A stretch of DNA of 64,000 nt. Origin: Sedimenticola hydrogenitrophicus (lineage in GTDB: Bacteria > Pseudomonadota > Gammaproteobacteria > Chromatiales > Chromatiaceae). Both the position numbers and the translations under genes were made by a program. The first letter of the stretch is position 1, and the number at the start of each line of letters is the position of its first letter. Shown here in pieces: positions 20,169-28,808 of this stretch. The stretch lies in contig NZ_JANIOA010000003.1 of NCBI RefSeq assembly GCF_025175675.1, positions 97,602-161,601 of the forward strand, written 5' to 3'. Under the pieces are notes generated by a model. It did no database searches and was not told the origin of the DNA. It worked only from the letters and a program-made list of their open reading frames with translations.

Positions 20169-21380
20169 ATGAGCGATCAGAAAAAACCCGGCATCAGCCG
20201 GCGCGACATTATCAAGGGCGGCGCGGCGGCCGCCGGGCTGGTGACAGCCTCCAGCCTCATCCCCACCCGGTTTGCCATCGGCAACACCGCCAAGGTGAAG
20301 GTGGGCATCCTGCTGCCCTATACCGGCACCTACGCCAAGCTCGGCAGCAACATCAAGGACGCCCTGCAGTTGCGCATCAACGAGGCCGGCGGCAAGCTGG
20401 GCGGACGCGAGGTGGAGTATATCAATATCGACAGCGAGGCGGCGCCCCCCAAGGCCCCCGAGCTGACCAACAAGCTGCTGAAGAAGGAGCAGGTGGACTT
20501 CCTCATCGGGCCGGTTCACTCGGTGGTGGGCATGGCGATGGTCAAGCTGGCGCGCAACGCCGACGTGATCGCGGTGATCCCCAACGCCGGCGCCAATGGC
20601 CTGACCGGCTCGCTGTGCGCGCCCAACATCTTCCGCACCTCCTTCTCCAGCTACCAGCCCGGCTTCCCGGGCGGCACGGCGATGCTGGAGGACGGTCACA
20701 AGAACGTGGTGCTGATGTACTGGAACTACGGCTTCGGCAAGGAGACCGCGGCGGCCTTCAAGGAGTCTTTCCTGGCCGGCGGCGGCAACATCGTCAAGGA
20801 GATCCCCACCCCCTTCCCCAAGGTGGAGTTCCAGGCCTACCTGACCGAGGTGGCGGCGCTGAAACCGGATGCGGTGTTCACCTTCTACGCCGGCGGCGGC
20901 GCGGTAAAATTCGTCAAGGACTACGCCGCGGCGGGCCTGCACAAGAGCATCCCGCTGTACGGGGCCGGCTTCCTCACCGAGGGGGTCACCGGCGCCCAGG
21001 GCGAGGCCGCCGAGGGTATCCGCACCACCCTGCACTATGCCGACACCCTGGATCTGCCGGCCAACATCCGCTTCCGCGAGGCGTTCCTCAAGACCACCGG
21101 CAACCAGGCGGACGTGTATGCGGTACAGGGCTATGACGCCGGCGATCTGCTGGTGCAGGGCATGGCCGCGGTGGAGGGCGATGTCCGCGCCAAGGCGGAG
21201 ATGATCAAGGCGATGGAGAGCGCCACCATCGACAGCCCGCGCGGCAAGTTCACCTTCTCCAAGGCACACAACCCGATCCAGGACATCTACCTGCGGGAAG
21301 TGGTCAACGGCCAGAACCAGGTGATCCGTACCGTGCAGAAGGCGGTGGAGGACCCGGCCGAGGGGTGCAAGATGGGCTGA
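20169..21380 (+). CDS. Branched-chain/aromatic-acid ABC transporter substrate-binding protein (Tat-exported)
   Basis: A 403-residue periplasmic binding protein of the Leu/Ile/Val (Peripla_BP_6) class. It starts with a Tat signal, SRRDIIKGG at residues 10-18 followed by a hydrophobic run, then VKVGILLPYTGTYAKLGSNI, GPVHSVVGMAM, NYGFGKETAAAF and VYAVQGYDAGDLLVQGM. ATG 20169 has GAGGAG nine bases upstream; an earlier in-frame ATG (20121) lies inside a repeat and is rejected. Tat export of a LivJ-like protein is common for aromatic-acid transporters. It heads livHMGF and follows the benzoate-CoA ligase, so benzoate or hydroxybenzoate uptake is the best guess. Confidence 0.92.
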   Translation: MSDQKKPGISRRDIIKGGAAAAGLVTASSLIPTRFAIGNTAKVKVGILLPYTGTYAKLGSNIKDALQLRINEAGGKLGGREVEYINIDSEAAPPKAPELTNKLLKKEQVDFLIGPVHSVVGMAMVKLARNADVIAVIPNAGANGLTGSLCAPNIFRTSFSSYQPGFPGGTAMLEDGHKNVVLMYWNYGFGKETAAAFKESFLAGGGNIVKEIPTPFPKVEFQAYLTEVAALKPDAVFTFYAGGGAVKFVKDYAAAGLHKSIPLYGAGFLTEGVTGAQGEAAEGIRTTLHYADTLDLPANIRFREAFLKTTGNQADVYAVQGYDAGDLLVQGMAAVEGDVRAKAEMIKAMESATIDSPRGKFTFSKAHNPIQDIYLREVVNGQNQVIRTVQKAVEDPAEGCKMG

Positions 21381-21402
21381 TTGGCCTCGAGTCGGTAACC
21401 CG

Positions 21403-21433
21403 ATGCCTGGCGGCAACCACTGCCGCCAGGCAT
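21403..21433 (+). other. Strong intercistronic hairpin between binding protein and permease genes
   Basis: A perfect 13-bp stem (ATGCCTGGCGGCA / TGCCGCCAGGCAT, loop ACCAC) lies 23 bp after the binding-protein stop with no T-run. By position it probably stabilises the upstream mRNA, giving more binding protein than membrane subunits; inferred. Confidence 0.8.
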
Positions 21434-21463
21434 GTTCCACCTCCCCTAACCACCAGAGGCCCC

Positions 21464-22330
21464 ATGGAGATCTCTTTCTATCTCATCCAGCTGCTGAACG
21501 GGATTCAGTACGGCTTCCTGCTGTTTCTCATGGCCAGCGGACTGACCCTGATCTTCGGTATCATGGGGATCATCAACCTGGCCCACGGCGCCTTCTACAT
21601 GATCGGCGCCTATCTCTGTTACTGGCTGACCGGTATCACCGGCAACCTGTTCACCGGCATCCTGCTGGCGATCCCGCTGAGCATCCTGTTCGGTTACGCG
21701 GTCGAACGACTGGCCATCTCCTATCTGTACCGGCGCGACCACCTCTACCAGGTGCTGCTCACTTACGCGCTGATCCTGATCGCCAATGAACTGCAGAGCA
21801 TCTTCTGGGGCAACGATGTGCACAGCGTGCCGATCCCCGAGCTGCTGCGCGGCTCGATCCAGCTGACCGCGAACCAGGCCTACCCGGTCTACCGACTATT
21901 CATCTCCGGCGCCTGCATCACCCTGGCGGTGGCCATGTACTGGGTGATCCAAAAGACCCGCCTGGGCATGACCATCCGCGCCGGTGCCAGCAACCGCGAG
22001 ATGGTGCAGGCCCTGGGCATCAACATCAACTGGCTGTTCGCCATCGTCTTCAGCCTGGGTGCCACCCTGGCCGCCTTTGCCGGCATGCTGGCGGCGCCGG
22101 TGAACAGCGTCTATCCGGGCATCGGCGACAACATCCTGATCATCTCCTTCGTGGTGGTGGTGATCGGCGGCATCGGCTCCATCAAGGGGGCGTTTATCGG
22201 TGCCCTGCTGATCGGCCTGGCCGACACCTTCGGCAAGGTGCTGTTACCTGAGATGGCAAGCATGGTGGTCTACGCCCTGATGGCCGCGGTTCTGTTCTGG
22301 CGCCCGCAGGGGCTGTTCGGCAAGGTCTAG
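21464..22330 (+). CDS. livH: LivH-type ABC transporter permease
   Basis: 288 residues with about eight membrane helices. It begins ISFYLIQLLNGIQYGFLLFL and has the LivH signature FGIMGIINLAHGAFYMIGAY near residue 30, the EAA-like loop (ASNREMVQALGININWLF, about 185-200) that contacts the ATPase, and GGIGSIKGAFIGALLIGLAD. A much longer reading with an upstream alternative start overlaps the hairpin at 21403-21433; ATG 21464 with AGAGG upstream matches the family. It forms the membrane channel with LivM. Confidence 0.93.
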   Translation: MEISFYLIQLLNGIQYGFLLFLMASGLTLIFGIMGIINLAHGAFYMIGAYLCYWLTGITGNLFTGILLAIPLSILFGYAVERLAISYLYRRDHLYQVLLTYALILIANELQSIFWGNDVHSVPIPELLRGSIQLTANQAYPVYRLFISGACITLAVAMYWVIQKTRLGMTIRAGASNREMVQALGININWLFAIVFSLGATLAAFAGMLAAPVNSVYPGIGDNILIISFVVVVIGGIGSIKGAFIGALLIGLADTFGKVLLPEMASMVVYALMAAVLFWRPQGLFGKV

Positions 22331-22352
22331 TGCTCCGTCAACGAGGTCATCC

Positions 22353-23336
22353 ATGCATACCGTTACCCGCCCCATTATTGTTTTTCTCTGCCTCTGTCTG
22401 CTGCTGTTGCTGCTGTTCCCGGTGGTCGGCAGCTCGTTCTACACCGGCCTGGTAACCAAGATCATGATCCTCTCGATCTTCACCATCAGCCTGGATCTGC
22501 TGATCGGCTTCACCGGCCTGGTGAGTTTCGGCCACGCCGCCTTTTTCGGCATCGGCGCCTATCTGCTGGCAATCCTGTTCGGCAATCTGGAGCAGATCAA
22601 CTACTGGTGGTCACTGACCCTGACCCTGTCGCTGACCGGAGTGGCCGCCTTGCTGGTGGGCTGGCTCTGCATCCGCACCTCCGGCGTCTACTTCATCATG
22701 CTGACCCTGGCCTTTGCCCAGATGTTCTTCTACTTCTTCTTCGAGTCGCCCCATTTCGGCGGGGATGACGGCATCTTCATGCTCAACAAGCCGCAGATCA
22801 CCCTAGCCACCCGGCAACTGGTGGATCTGGACAACGAGCACCACTTCTACTACTTCGTGCTGGCCTGGCTGGTGGGGGTCTACCTGTTCCTCAGCATGAT
22901 CCTGCGCGCCCCGTTCGGCCATGTGCTGATCGCCATCAAGGCCAACGAGCAACGGGTCCGGGCACTCGGCTACTCCACCCCCCACTACAAACTGGTCAGC
23001 TTCGTCATCGCCGGCACCATCGCCGGGCTGGCGGGCTTCCTGGAGGCGGCGCACACCAACTTCGTCACCCCCGCCTACCTGGGCTGGCACGAGTCGGGCA
23101 TGGCCATCATGATGGTCATCCTCGGTGGCATGGGGACCCTGTTCGGGCCGGTGATCGGCACCTTCATCGTGGTGCTGCTGCAGGATTTCCTGCCCGAGTT
23201 CACCGAACACTGGAAGCTGATCATGGGCGCCATCATCATCTTTGTGGTGCTGTTCCTGCCCAACGGTATCGCCGGACTCATTTTCAGCATCAGCAACCGC
23301 TTCTCCTCCAGAGCGCCCGGCGGGAGGGAGGGATAA
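22353..23336 (+). CDS. livM: LivM-type ABC transporter permease
   Basis: 327 residues, multi-spanning. The LivM signatures are DLLIGFTGLVSFGHAAFFGI (about 48-67), RTSGVYFIMLTLAFAQMF, the EAA-like loop IKANEQRVRALGYSTPHYKL and ILGGMGTLFGPVIGTF. GAGG lies seven bases upstream of ATG 22353. The leader contains TAGTGCTCCGTCAA (22329-22342), a half of the hairpin found at 62974-63008. The stop is two bases before livG. Confidence 0.93.
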   Translation: MHTVTRPIIVFLCLCLLLLLLFPVVGSSFYTGLVTKIMILSIFTISLDLLIGFTGLVSFGHAAFFGIGAYLLAILFGNLEQINYWWSLTLTLSLTGVAALLVGWLCIRTSGVYFIMLTLAFAQMFFYFFFESPHFGGDDGIFMLNKPQITLATRQLVDLDNEHHFYYFVLAWLVGVYLFLSMILRAPFGHVLIAIKANEQRVRALGYSTPHYKLVSFVIAGTIAGLAGFLEAAHTNFVTPAYLGWHESGMAIMMVILGGMGTLFGPVIGTFIVVLLQDFLPEFTEHWKLIMGAIIIFVVLFLPNGIAGLIFSISNRFSSRAPGGREG

Positions 23337-23338
23337 CC

Positions 23339-24100
23339 ATGCCTGAGATCATTCTGCGCACCGAGCACCTGTGCAAAAATTTCGGCGGCCTCAAGGCGAC
23401 CGACGATGTCTCGCTGGAGTTCGAGCGCGGCAAGGTGCACGCCATTCTCGGTCCCAATGGTGCCGGCAAGACCACCCTGATCAACCTGCTCTCCGGCGAA
23501 CTGCAGCCGAGCAGCGGGCGCATCAGTTTCAAGGGCTATGACATCACCGATGCGCGGCCGGAGAAGATCTCGCGGATCGGCATCGGCCGCAGCTTCCAGA
23601 AGACCAATATCCTGCCGGGATTCTCCTGTTTCCAGAACTGCTGGATCGGCGCCCAGTCCTGCCTGATCACCTCGATGCGCTTCTTCCGCCCGGCCAGGCA
23701 CCTGCGCATGGTGCACCGGCGGGCCGATCACGCGCTGCAGCTGTGCGGTCTCGCCGGCAAGCGCAACCAGATCGCCGGCACCATGAGTTACGGCGAGCAG
23801 CGCCAGCTGGAGATCGCCATGATGCTGGCCACCGAGCCGGAACTGCTGCTGCTGGATGAGCCTTTGGCCGGCATGGGGAGCGAGGAGTCGCAACAGGTGA
23901 CCGCGCTGCTCAGGGAGCTGGCCAGAGAGCAGACCCTGATCCTGATCGAGCACGACATGGACGCGGTGTTCTCACTGGCCGACCGGATCACGGTGATGGT
24001 GGACGGGGCCGAACTGGAGACCGGCAGCGTCGAACAGATACGCAACAGTCAGGCGGTACAGGACGCCTATCTCGGCCATGCCGACGAGGAGGTGGCATGA
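23339..24100 (+). CDS. livG: LivG-type ABC transporter ATPase
   Basis: 253 residues. Walker A GPNGAGKT is at 38-45, the Q-loop in GRSFQKTNI, the signature MSYGEQRQ at about 149-156, and Walker B LLLLDEPLAGM at 169-179, with the switch His in LIEHDMD. LSYGQQ/MSYGEQ rather than LSGGQ is normal for LivG. It starts two bases after livM (GGGAGGGATAACC before ATG). Its stop lies exactly at the border of a palindromic insertion that separates it from livF. Confidence 0.95.
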   Translation: MPEIILRTEHLCKNFGGLKATDDVSLEFERGKVHAILGPNGAGKTTLINLLSGELQPSSGRISFKGYDITDARPEKISRIGIGRSFQKTNILPGFSCFQNCWIGAQSCLITSMRFFRPARHLRMVHRRADHALQLCGLAGKRNQIAGTMSYGEQRQLEIAMMLATEPELLLLDEPLAGMGSEESQQVTALLRELAREQTLILIEHDMDAVFSLADRITVMVDGAELETGSVEQIRNSQAVQDAYLGHADEEVA

Positions 24101-24227
24101 TCCTGAAAACCTCGGTTAACCGCTACACACAGGATCAAAGCTCATGTTATTGATCGCATTTCCAGCCACGTCCAGCTTCACGTTGGCGGTGCGCACACTC
24201 CGCCGCATCCAACCGAGGTTTTCAGGA
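24101..24227. repeat. 127-bp palindromic element between livG and livF
   Basis: Perfect 17-bp arms TCCTGAAAACCTCGGTT (24101-24117) and its complement (24211-24227) enclose a gene-free 93-bp centre. The left arm begins on the base after the livG stop and the right arm ends on the A of the livF ATG. GAGG within the right arm (24215-24218) is the only livF Shine-Dalgarno visible. Confidence 0.92.
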
Positions 24228-24952
24228 TGAACACAGGCTCCACAACACCGCTGCTGCAGGCCGAGGGGCTGCACACCTATTACGGCGACAGCCATATCCT
24301 GCGCGGTATCGACCTCCGTATCGAGGCGGGGGAGACGGTCAGTCTGATGGGACGCAACGGCATGGGCAAGACCACCACCCTGCGCTCGCTGATCGGCCTG
24401 ACGCCGCCGCGGGAGGGACGCATCCGCATCCGCGGCCGGGAGGCCACCCGGCTCAAACCGCACCAGATCATCCGTCAGGGGATCGCCTTCGTACCCGAGG
24501 ACCGCGGCATCTTCCCCAACCTGAGCGTGCTGGAGAACCTCACCATGGCGGCGCGCAGCGGCCCGGACGGTCGCGACGAATGGACCCTGAAGCGGGTCCT
24601 GGAGCTGTTTCCGCGCCTCGGCCAGCGGCTCACCCACATGGGTAACCAGCTCTCCGGCGGCGAGCAGCAGATGCTGACCATCGCCCGCGCCCTGATGACC
24701 AACCCGGATCTGATCATCCTCGACGAGGCCACCGAGGGACTGGCGCCGCTGATCCGCCTGGAGATCTGGGTGGTGATTCGCCATATCAAGTCGACCGGGA
24801 TCGCCTCCATCATCGTCGACAAGGACATCAACGCCCTGCTGCCGATCTGCGACCGCAACTACATCATCAGCAAAGGCGAGGTGGTGTATCACGGTCGCTC
24901 GCGGGAGCTGATGGAGAATCCCGAGCTGCACAAGCAGTACCTGGGGGTGTGA
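24227..24952 (+). CDS. livF: LivF-type ABC transporter ATPase
   Basis: 241 residues. Walker A GRNGMGKT is at 42-49, the signature LSGGEQQM at about 142-149 and Walker B LIILDEATEGLAP just beyond, typical of LivF. The C-terminus contains the family's DRNYIISKGEVVYHG. Unlike the tight livM-livG junction, it is separated from livG by a 127-bp palindrome that ends on its start codon and supplies its ribosome-binding site. Together with LivG it powers the transporter. Confidence 0.94.
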   Translation: MNTGSTTPLLQAEGLHTYYGDSHILRGIDLRIEAGETVSLMGRNGMGKTTTLRSLIGLTPPREGRIRIRGREATRLKPHQIIRQGIAFVPEDRGIFPNLSVLENLTMAARSGPDGRDEWTLKRVLELFPRLGQRLTHMGNQLSGGEQQMLTIARALMTNPDLIILDEATEGLAPLIRLEIWVVIRHIKSTGIASIIVDKDINALLPICDRNYIISKGEVVYHGRSRELMENPELHKQYLGV

Positions 24953-24999
24953 ACCAAGGGCCGGCGGCGCGTGTGATGCGGTTCGTTTCACTCGAAAAA

Positions 25000-25068
25000 G
25001 GGGTCGGAGTCGGGCCGTGCACCGGCCGGGGTATTGCCGAATCGCCAGGACGGCCCGACTCCGACCCC
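25000..25068. repeat. GGGGTCGGAGTC hairpin element, copy 3
   Basis: Perfect 19-bp arms at 25000-25018 and 25050-25068; the inner arm GGGCCGT is unique to this copy. A half REP-like unit (GATGCGGTTCGTTTCACTC) precedes it at 24975-24993. It may also end the liv transcript. Confidence 0.88.
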
Positions 25069-25196
25069 TGGCGATCCCCGGGCGTAGCGTTCAAACAAGT
25101 ACCTGGAGGTGATCAAGCGGCCGACCCCAGGCGAATAGCTTGGAAGCGGTTAGCTGGCGCGGCAAAAAACAATCTGTGTAGAATGGCGGTACCGCT

Positions 25197-27065
25197 ATGC
25201 ACCCGATCAGCCGACTCTTCTCCACCATCACCCTGCGCAAGCCGTTCTGGCTGTGGGTGGCCATCTGCCTGCTGGTGGGGGTCAGCACCGCCGCCCTGAT
25301 CGGCATCCTGCAGACCACCAATGCAGTCCGCCAGGAGGCGCAGCAGCGCTTCTTCGAACAGTACAACCACCAGCAGCTGATCCTGGCCGAGCAGGCGGCC
25401 CACTCCATCGAGGAGACCTTCGCCACCTTCCGCCGCAACCTGAGCCTGGTGGCCAGCCTGTTCGAGGAGGACGGGGTCACCCGGGAGCGGGCGCAACTGC
25501 TGAGTGGCAGCCTGGTGCGGATGTACGAGAGCCTGCAGGAGACCGATATCATCGACCTGGTGGTGTTCGACGAGTCGGGCACGGTGGTCGCCATCAGCCC
25601 CGCCGATGAATACACCCTGGGGCGCAATTACGCCTGGCGCAACTACTTCCGCTGGGCGCGGGACGAGGGCCGGCCGGGCAAGATGTACCTGTCGCCCTTC
25701 ATGCGCCTGGAAGGGGGACAGAACCGGGGCGACAAGGCGCTGATCGTGGCCCAGGGGATCTACAGCAGCCGCGGCACCTTCAACGGCGTCGCCATGTTCA
25801 CCCTGAACTTCGACAAGCTGGCCCAGCGCCAGGTACTGTCGGTCACCATCGGCGAACACGGCTTTGCCTGGCTGGTGGACAACAATCAGCAGTCGGTGCT
25901 GGTGGACCCGCTGGGCCGGGTCACCGACAAAGGCTTCGAGGAGACCTTCCTGCCGCGCTGGCCGAAACTCTACAACCTGCTGCTCTCCATGCAGGATGGC
26001 CAACCGGGGACCGGCAGCTACGATTTCGTCGACCCGGCGGATCCCAACAAGTCGGTCAGCAAGCTGGTAGGCTATCAGCCGGTGCGCATCGAGGACCGCC
26101 TTTGGACCCTCGGCGTGGCCACCCCGACCCGGGAGGTGGAGGCCCTGCTCTCCTCCTTCATGCAGCAGCAGAAGCGCTACTCCGGCACCCTGGTGGTGAT
26201 CATTTTCACCGGCACCTTCATCCTGCTCAGCGCCCTGCTCTCGTGGAACCACATCCTGGCGATCCAGGTGGACCGCCGCACCCAGGACCTGGCCGACGCG
26301 CGCGGGCGGCTGGAGTCGACCTTTGACGAACTGCTCTCGTCGCAGAAACTGGCCGCGGTCGGCCACCTGGCGCTCGGCCTGGCCCACGAGATCCGCAATC
26401 CCCTCTCGGCCATCCGCATGAACATCCAGATGATTCGCAAGCGCACCCGGCCGGAGGGGCCGCTGCAGGAGCATTTCAGCATTGTCGAGGAGGAGATTCT
26501 GCGCCTCAACCGGCTGGTCAACGATGTTATGGATTTCGCCCGCGCCCGCCCCCTGCGACTGGAACAGACCAGCCTCAACCCGATCATCCAGCGGGTGATG
26601 CAGCTGTTCGCCCAGCGCTTCAGGGAGGCCGGGATCCGCACCGAACTGCAGCTCAGGGAGGAACTCACAGTGGTCTGTGACCCGGAGCAGATCGAGCAGG
26701 TGATCCTGAACCTGGTCTCCAATGCCATCGAGGCGCTGGAGGAGTGCGACGGTTTCCGCGAACTGACCCTGATCCTGCGCCGCCACCGCCCCTTCCTGTC
26801 ACTGCAGGTGATCGATAACGGCCAGGGGATCGCCGCTGCCGACGTGGACAAGATTTTCGACCCCTTCTACACCACCAAGGTCTCCGGTGGCGGCCTGGGG
26901 CTGCCGACCCTGCAGGGTATCGTGCTGCGCCACCAGGGGAGCATCACCGTGGATAGCGCACCCGGCGAGAAGACCTGCTTTACCCTGTTGTTGCCCCTGG
27001 ATGGCCCACATGAGCGTGGTCCACATGAGCATGGCCCACGCGAGCAAAACGAGACTGTGAGATGA
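25197..27065 (+). CDS. Sensor histidine kinase, dCache periplasmic sensor (NtrB/DctB-like)
   Basis: 622 residues: membrane helix about 15-37, periplasmic double-Cache region about 40-325 (ETDIIDLVVFDESG, LIVAQGIYSSRGTFNGVAMF), second helix about 333-355, coiled linker, HisKA with the phospho-acceptor His397 in LGLAHEIRNPL, and a HATPase with N, G1 (DNGQGI) and G2 (GGGLGLP) boxes. The C-terminal tail is odd: repeated GPHE-type His/Pro/Gly sequence. Cache sensors typically bind small organic ligands directly, which fits sensing an aromatic or carboxylic acid outside the cell. Its stop overlaps the response regulator start by 4 bp. Confidence 0.92.
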   Translation: MHPISRLFSTITLRKPFWLWVAICLLVGVSTAALIGILQTTNAVRQEAQQRFFEQYNHQQLILAEQAAHSIEETFATFRRNLSLVASLFEEDGVTRERAQLLSGSLVRMYESLQETDIIDLVVFDESGTVVAISPADEYTLGRNYAWRNYFRWARDEGRPGKMYLSPFMRLEGGQNRGDKALIVAQGIYSSRGTFNGVAMFTLNFDKLAQRQVLSVTIGEHGFAWLVDNNQQSVLVDPLGRVTDKGFEETFLPRWPKLYNLLLSMQDGQPGTGSYDFVDPADPNKSVSKLVGYQPVRIEDRLWTLGVATPTREVEALLSSFMQQQKRYSGTLVVIIFTGTFILLSALLSWNHILAIQVDRRTQDLADARGRLESTFDELLSSQKLAAVGHLALGLAHEIRNPLSAIRMNIQMIRKRTRPEGPLQEHFSIVEEEILRLNRLVNDVMDFARARPLRLEQTSLNPIIQRVMQLFAQRFREAGIRTELQLREELTVVCDPEQIEQVILNLVSNAIEALEECDGFRELTLILRRHRPFLSLQVIDNGQGIAAADVDKIFDPFYTTKVSGGGLGLPTLQGIVLRHQGSITVDSAPGEKTCFTLLLPLDGPHERGPHEHGPREQNETVR

Positions 27066-28402
27066 AAAAAGCCCTGATAGTGGACGATGACCGCGCTATC
27101 CGCCGCACCCTGGAACTGCACCTGATCGAGGAGGGTTTCGAGGTGCTGACGGCGGAGGACGGCCTGCGCGGCGTGGAGCTGGCGCTGCAGGAACCGGTGG
27201 ATATGGTGCTGCTCGACCTGCGGCTGCCGAAACTGGACGGTTTCGAGGCGCTGCAGCAGATCAAGCGCAAGAAGCCGGGCCTGCCGGTGGTGATGATCAC
27301 CGCCTATGACGATATGCATACCGCCATCGAGGCGATCCGGCTGGGGGCCATCGATCACCTGGGCAAACCGCTGGATCTGGACCAACTGGACGAGGTGATC
27401 ACCAAGATCAGCGACATGGCCAGCCTGGCGAAGAGCGGCATTCCCTTCTGCGACACCACCGAGTGCGCCTTTCAGCCCAACGTCATCGTCGGCCGCAGCA
27501 AGAGCATGAAGGCGGTCTACAAGACCATCGGTGCGGTGGCCGACAACCGCGCCTCGGTACTGCTGTATGGCGAGAGCGGCACCGGCAAGGAGATGGTGGC
27601 CCGGGCGATCCATTTCAACGGCCAGTACCGCAACCACCCGTTCATCCCCCTGGTCTGCTCCTCGCTCGCCCCCAACGTCCTGGAGAGCGAGCTGTTCGGG
27701 CACGAAAAGGGGGCCTTCACCGGCGCCATCAAGCAGAAGCTGGGCAAGTTCGAACTGGCCCAGGGCGGTACCCTGTTCCTGGATGAGATCTCGGAGATCT
27801 CGCCGGACATCCAGCTCAAGCTGCTGCGCTTCCTGCAGGAGCGTGAATTTGAACGGGTGGGCGGCAATGAGACCATCAAGGCCGATGTGCGCATCATCAC
27901 CGCCAGCAACAAGGACCTGGCGGCCCTGGTCAGTCAGGGCGCGTTCCGCCAGGATCTCTACTACCGGCTCAAGGTGGTGACCATCGAGCTGCCCACCCTG
28001 CGCGAGCGCCAGGAGGATATCCCGCTGCTGGTGCAGTATTTCCTGGAGAAGATCCGCCGCGAGCTGGGGCGCTCGGTGGAGATGATCCCGGAAGAGACCA
28101 TGCAGCAGTTGAAGCGTTACCCCTGGCCGGGCAATGTGCGCGAACTGGAAAACGCCCTGCGCCGGGCGGTGCTGCTCTCCCCCAGTGACATCCTGCTGCC
28201 GGAGACCCTGCAGCTGGAGGAGAGTTCACCGCAGAAACGGCTGCCGCTGCTGATCAAGAGTATCCAGGAGGTGGAGAAGGAGCACATCGAAAACATCCTC
28301 CACTTTACCGGTTATGAAAAGAAACGGGCGGCGCAGATCCTGAACATATCCCGGCCCACGCTGAATGCCCGGATCCGGAGTTACGGTATCGAGGTGCCCT
28401 AG
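27062..28402 (+). CDS. NtrC-family sigma-54 activator (response regulator)
   Basis: 446 residues: receiver domain with phospho-Asp52 (VLLDLRLP), AAA+ domain with Walker A GESGTGKE (170-177), the sigma-54 contact loop GAFTGA at 217-222, Walker B GTLFLDEI, the arginine-finger region and a C-terminal Fis-type helix-turn-helix (KKRAAQILNISRPTLNARI). All activation motifs are intact, so it should open sigma-54 promoters when phosphorylated by the adjacent kinase. The best target in the window is the -24/-12 promoter at 18092. Two Cys in the linker (C130, C135) are unusual but unexplained. Confidence 0.95.
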   Translation: MKKALIVDDDRAIRRTLELHLIEEGFEVLTAEDGLRGVELALQEPVDMVLLDLRLPKLDGFEALQQIKRKKPGLPVVMITAYDDMHTAIEAIRLGAIDHLGKPLDLDQLDEVITKISDMASLAKSGIPFCDTTECAFQPNVIVGRSKSMKAVYKTIGAVADNRASVLLYGESGTGKEMVARAIHFNGQYRNHPFIPLVCSSLAPNVLESELFGHEKGAFTGAIKQKLGKFELAQGGTLFLDEISEISPDIQLKLLRFLQEREFERVGGNETIKADVRIITASNKDLAALVSQGAFRQDLYYRLKVVTIELPTLRERQEDIPLLVQYFLEKIRRELGRSVEMIPEETMQQLKRYPWPGNVRELENALRRAVLLSPSDILLPETLQLEESSPQKRLPLLIKSIQEVEKEHIENILHFTGYEKKRAAQILNISRPTLNARIRSYGIEVP

Positions 28403-28408
28403 GAGTGA

Positions 28409-28438
28409 ACCACGGATGCACACGGATAAACACGGATC
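28409..28438. repeat. AACCACGGATGCACACGGAT repeat, copy 1
   Basis: This ACGGAT-rich 30-mer recurs in inverse orientation at 52422-52451 with about four differences. It lies just after the activator stop. Confidence 0.7.
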
Positions 28439-28481
28439 TCTGCATCGCAACCGTTCACCCAATCATTGCAAAAATCGACCT

Positions 28482-28530
28482 GTAGGAGGCCTGCCCCCGG
28501 GCCGGAATCGCGGCGGGGCGCCGCTCCTAC
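28482..28530. repeat. GTAGGAG..CTCCTAC inverted repeat
   Basis: GTAGGAGGCC (28482-28491) and GCGCCGCTCCTAC (28518-28530) form an imperfect REP-like hairpin. Gene-free region. Confidence 0.55.
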
Positions 28531-28653
28531 GGGTGCAATTCCGGACTTCACCAACGGTACATTCCAGGAAACCATGCAACATGTCTATTTCATCCGGCGG
28601 ATAACAGGGTGAAATAAATCATTGGGCCATGATTAATGCAACTATTGGGTTTG

Positions 28654-28789
28654 GTAGGGTGGATAAGCCGGTAGGCGCATCCACCATTGCCGCGCTGAGG
28701 AGTGGTACAAGGATGTACCGTTTACGGAGCCGAGGATGCCATATACCGTTTACCTACCTGGGGATGGCATGCGCTGTCGCTTACCCATC
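28654..28789 (-). repeat. Dispersed repeat J, copy 2 (long form)
   Basis: Contains GTAGGGTGGATAAGC, the GTGGTACAAGGATGTACCGT core, and ends GCGCTGTCGCTTACCCATC. The core matches 1925-1959 and 44467-44500. The 28403-28808 gap holds no gene. Confidence 0.7.
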
Positions 28790-28808
28790 ACCCGACAAAA
28801 GTACGTTA

